Assembly (NCBI GenBank): GCA_007123655.1
Contig: SKKR01000477.1
Span: forward strand, 1 to 5,378
Direction of reading: 5' to 3'
Length of the DNA stretch: 5,378 nucleotides
From: Thermomicrobiaceae bacterium
GTDB lineage: Bacteria > Chloroflexota > Chloroflexia > Thermomicrobiales > Thermomicrobiaceae
The notes under the pieces were generated by a model, which was not told the DNA's origin, did no database searches, and saw nothing but the letters and a program-made list of their open reading frames with translations. The translations under genes and the position numbers were made by a program. This document shows positions 1 through 5,035 of the stretch, one piece after another (position 1 is the stretch's first letter; every line of letters begins with the position of its first letter).

Positions 1-470
1 GCCGCTGCCGCCGCATACTCGGCGCTCCCGACGACCGATCCAGCGGCGGCCCACTCCGCCGCCAGCCAGGTCGCTGCCAGGCCGACGCCACTGCTGACCG
101 CGAAGAGCGCGACTCCGACGATCGATCCGTAGAGCCCGAATCTCGCAAGGCTGCTGGGGTTCCCGCCCGATTCCCGCGCGACGATGATGGCGATCCCCGA
201 GGTGATCAGGAGCAACCCGATCATGACCCCGAAGAAGCTTGCCTGCCGCAGTGATTCGTTCTGAGCCATCATGGTCAGAACCGCGGTCGTGTCCGTGGGG
301 TCGTCCGCTCGTGGGAACAGAACGTTGAAGACGGTGGCGAGAATCGCTCCGGCAATCAGGCACACGCCGGCGATTCGAAGCGGAGCGATTTCGGTCCGAC
401 TGACTGCATCCGACTGTTCGAATGCGCTCTTGTCTAACTGTCCAGTCGGGACGGCGGTATCCGGTTGCAT
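1..470 (-). CDS. Multi-pass membrane protein of unknown function (C-terminus beyond the left edge)
   Basis: I do not recognise a named family. Reading leftward from ATG at 470 the frame stays open to the window edge, giving 156 residues of an incomplete protein. Residues 1-30 are polar and probably cytosolic. Three hydrophobic segments follow at about 31-53 (starting LRIAGVCLIAGAIL), 78-98 and 110-134, separated by a charged loop around 54-77. The Ala-rich stretch at 135-156 may start another helix. The start is supported by a Shine-Dalgarno-like AAAGGTGAG on the minus strand at about 479-487, roughly 8 bases before the ATG. It is the last visible gene of a minus-strand run behind two upstream genes, 60 bp after the stop of its neighbour, so co-transcription is likely. 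The amino-terminal layout resembles small uncharacterised membrane proteins of the DUF4386 kind, but this is a weak resemblance. The gene is confident; the function is unknown. Confidence 0.8.
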   Translation of the reverse strand, partial: MQPDTAVPTGQLDKSAFEQSDAVSRTEIAPLRIAGVCLIAGAILATVFNVLFPRADDPTDTTAVLTMMAQNESLRQASFFGVMIGLLLITSGIAIIVARESGGNPSSLARFGLYGSIVGVALFAVSSGVGLAATWLAAEWAAAGSVVGSAEYAAAA

Positions 471-498
471 TGCACTTACTCACCTTTCTTCAGCGCGC

Positions 499-522
499 GA
501 ACGCGCCCGAACGCGCCCGAAC
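499..522. repeat. 10-bp GC-rich tandem repeat in an intercistronic gap
   Basis: GAACGCGCCC occurs twice in perfect tandem (499-508 and 509-518), followed by a partial third unit GAAC at 519-522. The repeat occupies the 60-bp gap between the two membrane-protein genes of the minus-strand operon. The right end can also fold: CCCG at 516-519 pairs with CGGG at 526-529 around a 6-base loop, immediately after the stop codon of the upstream gene. It could be a variable-length spacer or an RNA-processing or partial-termination signal; neither role is demonstrated by sequence alone. Confidence 0.6.
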
Positions 523-530
523 GAACGGGA

Positions 531-1055
531 CTACGTCAGCGCGACAGTCAAGCCACTCATCACCTGCGCAACCAGGATGACGGCGGCGGTTACTCCAAAT
601 ACGTACGACCTACCGGCCGGCTGACGGGTTCGGAGCCGGCGCCAGATAAACAGAGCCGCGACCACCCCGGTCGCCAGACTGGCAACGTGGGCGATGTCCT
701 GGAACGGGAATCCGCTCGAAGGTGGTGGCGCCACCGTGATAGCGACCAGTCCGTGAAACAGCGCCGCGTTGACCGCGGCCAGCAGGAACGCACTGCGAAG
801 CGCCCATCGATCGCCGGCCACCGCGAGTCCGACGACCACAACCCACCAGCCATAGACGGCGGCCTGGCTCAGCGCGTTGGCTGCCTGGATCAGCTGCATT
901 TCGTCGGACGACTCACCCCACAAACCGATGTGCACGTCGATCAGGGTGTGTGCGAACGTGGCGACGAGTGCCAGAGCAGACCAGGTGATCCAGGCGGGAA
1001 TCCCGTCGTTCACGTCGGCCACCGAATCGTCGCCTGATGGTCCGTTATGGGTCAC
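531..1055 (-). CDS. Five-helix integral membrane protein of unknown function
   Basis: This 174-residue protein has no family I can name with confidence. Hydrophobic segments lie at about 21-40, 63-81, 86-108, 119-138 and 150-172, giving five predicted membrane helices. A basic loop (RRLRTRQPAGR, about 139-149) lies between helices 4 and 5. Helix 4 begins with DIAHVASLATG, loosely like the His-containing helix of rhomboid-type proteins. No GxSx catalytic serine motif is visible, so I do not call it a protease. The start is GTG at 1055-1053, and its TG is shared with the TGA stop of the upstream oxidoreductase gene (1054-1052). This GTGA overlap predicts translational coupling. A Shine-Dalgarno GGAGGAA at about 1061-1067, inside the upstream gene, supports this start. 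No closer ATG exists; the first internal Met is residue 53. It may act with the flanking oxidoreductase, but only the gene arrangement suggests that. Confidence 0.82.
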   Translation of the reverse strand: MTHNGPSGDDSVADVNDGIPAWITWSALALVATFAHTLIDVHIGLWGESSDEMQLIQAANALSQAAVYGWWVVVVGLAVAGDRWALRSAFLLAAVNAALFHGLVAITVAPPPSSGFPFQDIAHVASLATGVVAALFIWRRLRTRQPAGRSYVFGVTAAVILVAQVMSGLTVALT

Positions 1056-1516
1056 TCCACTTCCTCCAATACCAGGACTGGTATCACGCGGGCTGTCCGC
1101 TTCTGGTAGACCTCGAACAGCGGATGGATCGTGGTGATCCGTCGCCAGAGTCGCGACCGTTCAGGTCCGGTGACGAGCCTGCACGTCACGCGGCGATGTT
1201 CCGGTCCGAGCTGGATGACGGCGTCCTTGCTCGCGAGCAGGTTCCAGAACCATTCCGGGTGCTGATCCTCTCCATTATTGGTTCCGGCGATGACGATCGA
1301 TCCGTCGATCTCGAAGTAGACGAGCGGAGTCGTTCGCTCGATCCCTGACCGGCGCCCGGGCACGGTCAGCAGCAGTACGGCTGGATTTACCCCAGGGAGC
1401 CGTGAACCGATCAACCCGCGCGTGAGTCGGTAGAGCCACCGGTGAGGTCTGGGCATCGTGACGTACCGAGAAAAGAACAGTTGCAGGCGCACGCTCATGC
1501 TGGCCGCTGCTGACAT
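1052..1516 (-). CDS. Nitroreductase family deazaflavin-dependent oxidoreductase (DDN/F420H2-dependent quinone reductase type)
   Basis: This 154-residue protein fits the F420H2-dependent reductase family (split beta-barrel, Ddn/Rv3547-like, formerly DUF385). Known members use reduced deazaflavin F420 to reduce quinones or other electrophiles. Visible family hallmarks are TVPGRRSG at 51-58 followed by RTTPLVYFEIDG (61-72), GTNNG (78-82), HPEWFWNLLA (86-95), and the closing YQKRT-x-RVIPVLVLE (137-151). The length is typical. The amino-terminal amphipathic region (about 8-40) is like the membrane-associating leader of Ddn proteins. The ATG at 1516 is chosen because GGAGGTGAG sits 3-4 bases upstream on the minus strand (GGAGG to ATG 6 bases); a second ATG six codons downstream is less well placed. 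It is the first gene of the minus-strand operon and overlaps the next gene by 4 bp. The actual substrate and F420 dependence are inferred from the family, not shown here. Confidence 0.9.
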   Translation of the reverse strand: MSAAASMSVRLQLFFSRYVTMPRPHRWLYRLTRGLIGSRLPGVNPAVLLLTVPGRRSGIERTTPLVYFEIDGSIVIAGTNNGEDQHPEWFWNLLASKDAVIQLGPEHRRVTCRLVTGPERSRLWRRITTIHPLFEVYQKRTARVIPVLVLEEVE

Positions 1517-1527
1517 CGCTCACCTCC

Positions 1528-1566
1528 GTTGAGCAGTAGTTTCCCTCAACTGATACGGTCTACCGT
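1528..1566. promoter_or_regulatory. Inverted repeats in the divergent regulatory region (candidate operator)
   Basis: Two short dyads lie between the divergent oxidoreductase and LuxR genes. One is GTTGAG (1528-1533) with CTCAAC (1545-1550), perfect 6-base arms separated by 11 bases. The other is ACGGT-CT-ACCGT (1555-1566), perfect 5-base arms around 2 bases. They lie upstream of the TATAAT box at 1596-1601 and about 12-50 bp ahead of the oxidoreductase ATG, where a dimeric regulator could affect both directions. A minus-strand TTGACG at 1569-1564 could be a -35 element for the oxidoreductase operon, but no good -10 box lies at the right distance. Assignment to the LuxR protein is inferred from adjacency. 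Confidence 0.3.
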
Positions 1567-1570
1567 CAAA

Positions 1571-1601
1571 TTGCGCTGAACTCAGGGTTTGCCCGTATAA
1601 T
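1571..1601 (+). promoter_or_regulatory. Putative sigma70-type promoter of the LuxR gene
   Basis: A perfect -10 hexamer TATAAT lies at 1596-1601, in an otherwise GC-rich region. The best -35 match is TTGCGC at 1571-1576, giving a rather long 19-bp spacer. Transcription would begin near 1608 and leave a leader of about 85 bases before the GTG at 1692. A TTG at 1602 lies next to the -10 box and would therefore be upstream of the RNA start, which argues against it as the translation start. The -10 is convincing; the -35 is weak. Confidence 0.45.
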
Positions 1602-1691
1602 TTGACGAGTTCTTGTGATAGCAAGTATGAACGTAAACAACACGTCGGGGGATCCCTAATTCTCGGGGGTCCGGCAAACTGGGAGGCGAGC

Positions 1692-2792
1692 GTGGTTCGA
1701 TCAGCGCTACCGGATTTCGAGGCGGTCAGGATTGCGGACATTGTTACACACGCTCCGGATCACTTGACTGCCCAGCAGCAGGCACTTGGTCTGGTAAGTT
1801 CGGCGATACCGTTCGACGTCGGCACGCTCGCGACGATCGATCCGGCGACGCTCCTCTGGACGAGTTGCGTAATAGACGGGATCGCGCTCGACCCGGAGCG
1901 TGAGGCGTACATGTTCGATAATGAGTATCGACAGAACGACCTCCTCAAGATCGCCGACCTGGCTGTCAGTGCTGAACCCGCCGCCGCGCTGTCGCAACTT
2001 TCACAATCGGTTCTCGAGCAAAGTCCCCGGTTCCAGTTGCTTCGCCGGATGGGCGCGGTTGATGAACTTCGCTGCGCGCTGGTCCACGCCGGGAGTTGCT
2101 GGGGAAGCTTCGAAATCTACCGAAGTGACGCACGAGGACCGTTCACCGAGCGCGATGTCGACCGGGCAATTTCGCTCTCGGATCCGCTCGCCAGGCTCTT
2201 GCGGCTCGCATTGCTCCGACAGTCGGGCAACCTGGCGGAAAGGCTGGAAGACGCCCCGGGCGTTCTCATTGTCGACCGGAACGGACAGATCGTCTCTCGG
2301 TCGGTGACGGCGGATCACTGGCTCGCCGAGATCGGTGGTGAGTCCAGCGAGCCAGCGGTGATCAGGTCGCTGGTCATGAAGCTCACCGGTGGAACCGATT
2401 TCACTCTGTCAACGGTCGTTCCCGGCACGACCGGCGGCTGGCTCAGATTCCACGCCACGCGCATGGGCTGCGATGACGATGCCCAGGTGAGCGTCGTCAT
2501 AGAGCCCGTGAAGCCGACCTCGCTCCCGGACACCATCGGCCGCGCCTACGGTCTGACACCTCGGGAAGGCGAAGTGATCACGTGGATGACCCGGGGGCTC
2601 AGCTCCAAAGAGATTGCTGTCCGCATGGGCATCTCCCCGCATACGGTCAATGACCACATCAAATCGGTGTTTCAGAAGACCGGTGCCCAGAGCCGGCAGC
2701 AACTCATTGCCGCATTGTTCTTCGACCATTGCCTGCCGCTTCGCGAACGTGGCGCGGTTCCCGGGCCATGGGGCTGGTTCATCGGCGCCTGA
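1692..2792 (+). CDS. LuxR-family transcriptional regulator with GAF-like and PAS-like sensory regions
   Basis: This 366-residue protein ends in a GerE/LuxR DNA-binding domain at about 282-345: YGLTPREGEV, then GLSSKEIAVRMGISPHTVND as the helix-turn-helix, then IKSVFQKTGAQSRQQL. The amino-terminal part (about 15-175) looks GAF-like, including FDVGTLATIDPATLLWTSC (41-59), DELRCAL (124-130) and CWGSFEIYR (136-144). A PAS-like stretch follows (about 187-272), with APGVLIVDRNGQIV and WLRFHATRM before VSVVIEPV. This architecture recurs in actinobacterial and Chloroflexota one-component regulators; there is no response-regulator receiver domain and no MalT-type ATPase. The frame is open back to TTG at 1602, but GTG at 1692 is preferred: GGGAGG at 1681-1686 lies 5 bases ahead, and the 30 extra residues resemble no domain and would begin in the promoter. 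It is divergent from the oxidoreductase operon, its most likely target besides itself. The ligand is unknown. Confidence 0.9.
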   Translation: MVRSALPDFEAVRIADIVTHAPDHLTAQQQALGLVSSAIPFDVGTLATIDPATLLWTSCVIDGIALDPEREAYMFDNEYRQNDLLKIADLAVSAEPAAALSQLSQSVLEQSPRFQLLRRMGAVDELRCALVHAGSCWGSFEIYRSDARGPFTERDVDRAISLSDPLARLLRLALLRQSGNLAERLEDAPGVLIVDRNGQIVSRSVTADHWLAEIGGESSEPAVIRSLVMKLTGGTDFTLSTVVPGTTGGWLRFHATRMGCDDDAQVSVVIEPVKPTSLPDTIGRAYGLTPREGEVITWMTRGLSSKEIAVRMGISPHTVNDHIKSVFQKTGAQSRQQLIAALFFDHCLPLRERGAVPGPWGWFIGA

Positions 2793-2798
2793 TCTCCA

Positions 2799-2814
2799 CG
2801 GAACCAGCGTTCCG
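2799..2814 (+). terminator. Short hairpin just after the LuxR stop codon
   Basis: CGGAAC (2799-2804) pairs perfectly with GTTCCG (2809-2814) around the loop CAGC, starting 7 bases after the stop codon. There is no T-run after it, so it is not a classic intrinsic terminator. It could be a U-tract-less terminator or an mRNA-end stabiliser. A 6-bp stem can arise by chance in GC-rich DNA, although the position is suggestive. Confidence 0.3.
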
Positions 2815-2969
2815 CGCTACCGGCTCATCACTCGTTTGCGGTCCAACCCCGCCGATTTTCCTGTGCAGGGTCCGGTACCATTGCCCGGGTGATTGCTCGG
2901 GGTTCGTGCGAGCAACGTGCCCGGTCGTGGATCGCTCGTGCGCTGATCCCGGCCGGGTCGAGTATCGAA

Positions 2970-3864
2970 ATGGGGGCTAATCATCGAACCCGATCATCGC
3001 GAGCAGGCCGCGAACTGGGCGCGAGGAGTTCTGCGGGAGCCGCACGTCATCTTTCTGGATACGGAGACGACCGGGCTCGGTGAGGACGCCGAGATCGTCG
3101 ATATCGCGATCGCGGACCGGAACGGCCACGTGCTCCTGAATACCCTGGTGCGGCCGTCCGACCAGATTCCGGCCGATTCCACGGACATTCACGGTATCGA
3201 TGACCCAGCCGTGGCAGATGCACCAACCTGGGATCAGGTGTATCCGCTCGTCGGGCGCATCCTCGATCAGTACGGCCCCGTCGTTGTCTACAACGCTGAC
3301 TTCGACCGGCGGATCCTGCACCAGACCAACCGGATATACGGGCTTCCTGATTTCGATGTCGAATGGCACTGCGCAATGAAGCAGCATGCGGCCTACGTCG
3401 GGATATGGCACGAAACCTATGAAACCTGGCGCTGGCACAAGCTCTCGGAGGCGCTTCGAATGCTGTCGTTGCCCGCTCCCCCGGTTCGCCATCGGGCGCT
3501 CGCGGATGCGGAATCCTGTCGCCAGATCGTCGCCGCGATGGCAGGCGGGACTCGTCCGGGGATCCCGTATGGGCAGCAGACATCGCCGGCCATCTCTCCC
3601 GCCGTCCTACGTGACCGTCAGGAAGATGCGTTCACCGACGAACCGTTTCGTCCGGAGGTGATAGCGCCGGGTGAGGAACGTCACGGTGACGAGCCGTCCT
3701 GGAGCGAGCGCTCCGGGAGCTTTGCCGGCGCGCAATATACGGTGATTTCAACCCGGACGAGCGGTTGCTCGAGCGGTGCGCTGGTGCTCGCACTATTCGT
3801 CGGGGTAATTCTCATCGGGCTGTGCTGCTGCGGGTTCTTCTACCTCGCGATGGTGCTGGCATGA
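2970..3864 (+). CDS. Membrane-anchored DEDDh 3'-5' exonuclease (DnaQ-like), start disrupted or non-standard
   Basis: This is an RNase T/DnaQ-type exonuclease, removing nucleotides from 3' ends with two metal ions. All catalytic motifs are present: Exo I FLDTETTG (codons 3052-3075, Asp and Glu), Exo II YNADFD (second Asp at 3304-3306), and Exo III HRALAD (3490-3507), which gives the DEDDh signature. About 60 polar, Pro/Glu-rich residues follow, then a basic TRTSG and a hydrophobic C-terminal segment (about 3775-3861) rich in Leu, Val and Cys, so the enzyme should be tail-anchored with its catalytic domain in the cytosol. The leader IEPDHREQAANWARGVLREP (2983-3042) looks genuine, but the frame, open from 2947, holds no ATG, GTG or TTG until GTG 3130, which lies after Exo I. 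ATG 2970 is one base out of frame and is followed by five Gs; with four Gs it would give MGLIIEPDHR and a protein of about 297 residues. The true start is unresolved. Neighbours give no clear pathway. Confidence 0.82.
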
Positions 3865-3912
3865 TGCTCCGGTCGCTCCGAGTCCAGCTTGCACCGGATC
3901 GTCCAGGGTCCG

Positions 3913-4470
3913 TCAGCCGCCGTCGGAGGCTATCCCACTCAGATCGAACGTGAACGTCACCCCGAACTGGTCGGCGTAGTCGATTTGCTCGCTGAGCTCG
4001 AGTTGAGGCCGGTCATGCGTTTCAAGATCCTCCTGCGTCCGGCGACCGGTGATGATCACCAGATCGGACGCCTCGGACCGGATCGGATACCGGTCAAGTG
4101 AATGCCAGGTGCCCCGGTGCAGAACGTAGCCTGCCGAACCATCCAGCAGGAATCCTCGAACGTCAGCCGGATCAGGGGGACGGTCCCCCGTCGGTGCCGC
4201 TACCGCGACCAGAGCCGTCGCTGATCCGATCGGAATGAACGTCTGCGTAACATCGAAGTGGCGTTCCAGCATGGAGAACCGGTACCCGCTGTAGCGGCTT
4301 CGCAATGTCATGATGTGAATTTCACCAGTTACCCGGAACTCAGCGTTCCATCCAACACTCATCAGCCCGGTGAAGTCCGGTTCCGTGTCACGGGAAGCGA
4401 GAAGCTCTCCAAAGGGTGCAAAGGTCTCGTGCGTGAGCGGAAGCACCGGAACCTGGACTGTGCGCGGCAT
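3913..4470 (-). CDS. Ureidoglycolate lyase family protein (AllA-like)
   Basis: The 185-residue product matches the ureidoglycolate lyase family (cupin-like fold; E. coli AllA is about 160 residues). Characterised members split ureidoglycolate into glyoxylate and urea at the end of allantoin/purine breakdown, in the cytosol. Family landmarks are VLPLTHETFAPFGELL (9-24), LERHFDVTQTFIPIG (68-82), LVAVAAP (87-93), RGFLLDGSAGYVLHRGTWHS (105-124), with the His and Trp-His expected near the active site, and DLVIITGRR (136-144). The last 30 residues extend a little past the usual end. The ATG at 4470 follows a purine-rich GGAAAGAGAG stretch rather than a perfect Shine-Dalgarno site. The gene converges on the exonuclease, with 48 bp between the two stops, and diverges from the lipoprotein gene. 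No allantoinase or allantoate enzyme is visible here, so the physiological substrate is inferred from the family. AllA-like proteins sometimes act in other pathways. Confidence 0.85.
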   Translation of the reverse strand: MPRTVQVPVLPLTHETFAPFGELLASRDTEPDFTGLMSVGWNAEFRVTGEIHIMTLRSRYSGYRFSMLERHFDVTQTFIPIGSATALVAVAAPTGDRPPDPADVRGFLLDGSAGYVLHRGTWHSLDRYPIRSEASDLVIITGRRTQEDLETHDRPQLELSEQIDYADQFGVTFTFDLSGIASDGG

Positions 4471-4712
4471 AACATTTTCTCTCTTTCCACGTCAGGTTTC
4501 GCGCCCGCTCCGCTCTTCGCGCTGGAGTACGGCGTCGCGGAACCGGGCCGCTAATCGGACGCGTGCCACAGGAATATTCGTACCACACTGGCGAGCGGAA
4601 CAAATATTGCGGACGGCAATGCATCGTCGCCGGATCAAACTGACATTCGTGGTTCCTGTGGTGTCGCAACGCGGAAATCCCTTTCTCGCCGGGTTGCGGA
4701 ATCCGTGAACGT

Positions 4713-4742
4713 GTTGTAGTGTAGCGAGCTATATACCACAAC
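4713..4742. promoter_or_regulatory. 30-bp imperfect dyad over a TATATA box (candidate operator/promoter)
   Basis: The outer arms GTTGTAGT (4713-4720) and ACCACAAC (4735-4742) match at 7 of 8 positions. Inside them TAGC-GA-GCTA (4722-4731) is a perfect inverted repeat. TATATA at 4730-4735 lies in the right half and could be a -10 box, with only a poor -35 candidate (TGAACG at 4706-4711, 18-bp spacer). Another weak plus-strand combination is TTGCGG (4694-4699) with TAGTGT (4717-4722). The dyad could be a repressor site covering a promoter, or an RNA hairpin with a 1x3 internal loop. The likely target is the downstream lipoprotein gene. Confidence 0.35.
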
Positions 4743-4750
4743 CTGTGTAC

Positions 4751-4766
4751 GAGTCGGGCCCGATTC
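4751..4766. promoter_or_regulatory. 16-bp near-perfect palindrome (candidate operator)
   Basis: GAGTCGGG is followed directly by CCCGATTC. The halves match as an inverted repeat at 7 of 8 positions with no central spacer. Without a loop it is better suited to binding a protein dimer on DNA than to forming an RNA hairpin. It starts 8 bp after the larger dyad, so both may belong to one control site. The binding protein is unknown. Confidence 0.3.
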
Positions 4767-4815
4767 CTCAGGGGAGATCCCGGGCGGTATCGCACGTACT
4801 CCCCAGATGATGGAG

Positions 4816-4828
4816 GCTCGTAACGAGC
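4816..4828. repeat. Inverted repeat GCTCG-N3-CGAGC, copy 1
   Basis: Perfect 5-base arms GCTCG (4816-4820) and CGAGC (4824-4828) surround TAA. The same arms with the same 3-base spacing recur 64 bp downstream, which is less likely by chance than a single short dyad. The pair lies about 140-220 bp ahead of the lipoprotein start. Confidence 0.4.
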
Positions 4829-4879
4829 GTCTTGTTGGTCCTACAACTTTCGGGTCTGGTCTTTGACGACCTGGGTACT

Positions 4880-4892
4880 GCTCGATCCGAGC
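4880..4892. repeat. Inverted repeat GCTCG-N3-CGAGC, copy 2
   Basis: Perfect arms GCTCG (4880-4884) and CGAGC (4888-4892) surround ATC, the same arms and spacing as the copy at 4816. In RNA, each copy would form a 5-bp stem with a triloop; in DNA, they could be a pair of operator sites about six helical turns apart. Confidence 0.4.
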
Positions 4893-5035
4893 GCCTCATG
4901 GAGAGCGCTCACGAATGGAGTGGGGAACTGATTCAGGGGATGGAGGTGACTATCGTCGAAGTCGGGACACTCTGAACGCGGGACAATCGGGACTTCCCCG
5001 TCATTTGATCAACGGTTTCTCTGGAGGAGGTTTTC

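Larger units (their letters stand above)
4471..5035. other. 565-bp divergent intergenic region with several dyads and no convincing gene
   Basis: No convincing protein or known RNA gene is seen between the ureidoglycolate lyase start and the lipoprotein start. The left part (4471-4700) should hold the minus-strand promoter; AATATT-centred AT patches at 4572-4579 (GAATATTC) and 4603-4609 are the only AT-rich spots, and I cannot fix a promoter there. The middle holds TATATA (4730-4735) inside a dyad, then a 16-bp near-palindrome. The right part (4800-5000) has two GCTCG-N3-CGAGC elements, an 8-bp palindrome GAGCGCTC (4903-4910), and the word CGGGAC three times (4963, 4979, 4988). A transcript begun near 4745 would have a leader of about 290 bases, long enough for a regulatory RNA. 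No known riboswitch consensus was recognised. Confidence 0.5.

Noticed and set aside
465..1037. Long plus-strand open frames opposite the membrane-protein genes
   Set aside because: The products are Arg/Asp/Gln-rich, without hydrophobic or domain patterns, and lie antisense to minus-strand genes with convincing membrane helices and ribosome binding sites.
2977..3583. Minus-strand open frames of 171 and 178 codons across the exonuclease gene
   Set aside because: They are antisense to intact DEDDh motifs on the plus strand, and their compositions (one very Arg-rich) fit shadow frames.
3868..3898. TCCGGT and ACCGGA arms between the convergent exonuclease and ureidoglycolate lyase genes, as a bidirectional terminator
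   Set aside because: The 6-bp arms are separated by a 19-base loop and there is no T-run on either strand, so chance is a good explanation.
4388..4795. A 135-codon open frame on the minus strand in the intergenic region
   Set aside because: Its product is Arg/Pro-rich with no domain character and it overlaps the start of the ureidoglycolate lyase gene in another frame, so it looks like a GC-driven spurious frame.
4832..4975. A possible small plus-strand gene (47 codons from TTG 4832, or 25 from ATG 4898) before the lipoprotein
   Set aside because: No good Shine-Dalgarno site precedes either start, and third-position GC is only moderate. The product resembles nothing I know. It could be a leader peptide, but the evidence is too thin to annotate.
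4978..5000. CGGG/CCCG hairpin near the lipoprotein ribosome binding site, as an attenuator
   Set aside because: The stem is only 4 bp, there is no T-run, and it does not overlap the GGAGGAGG site, so a regulatory role is not supported.
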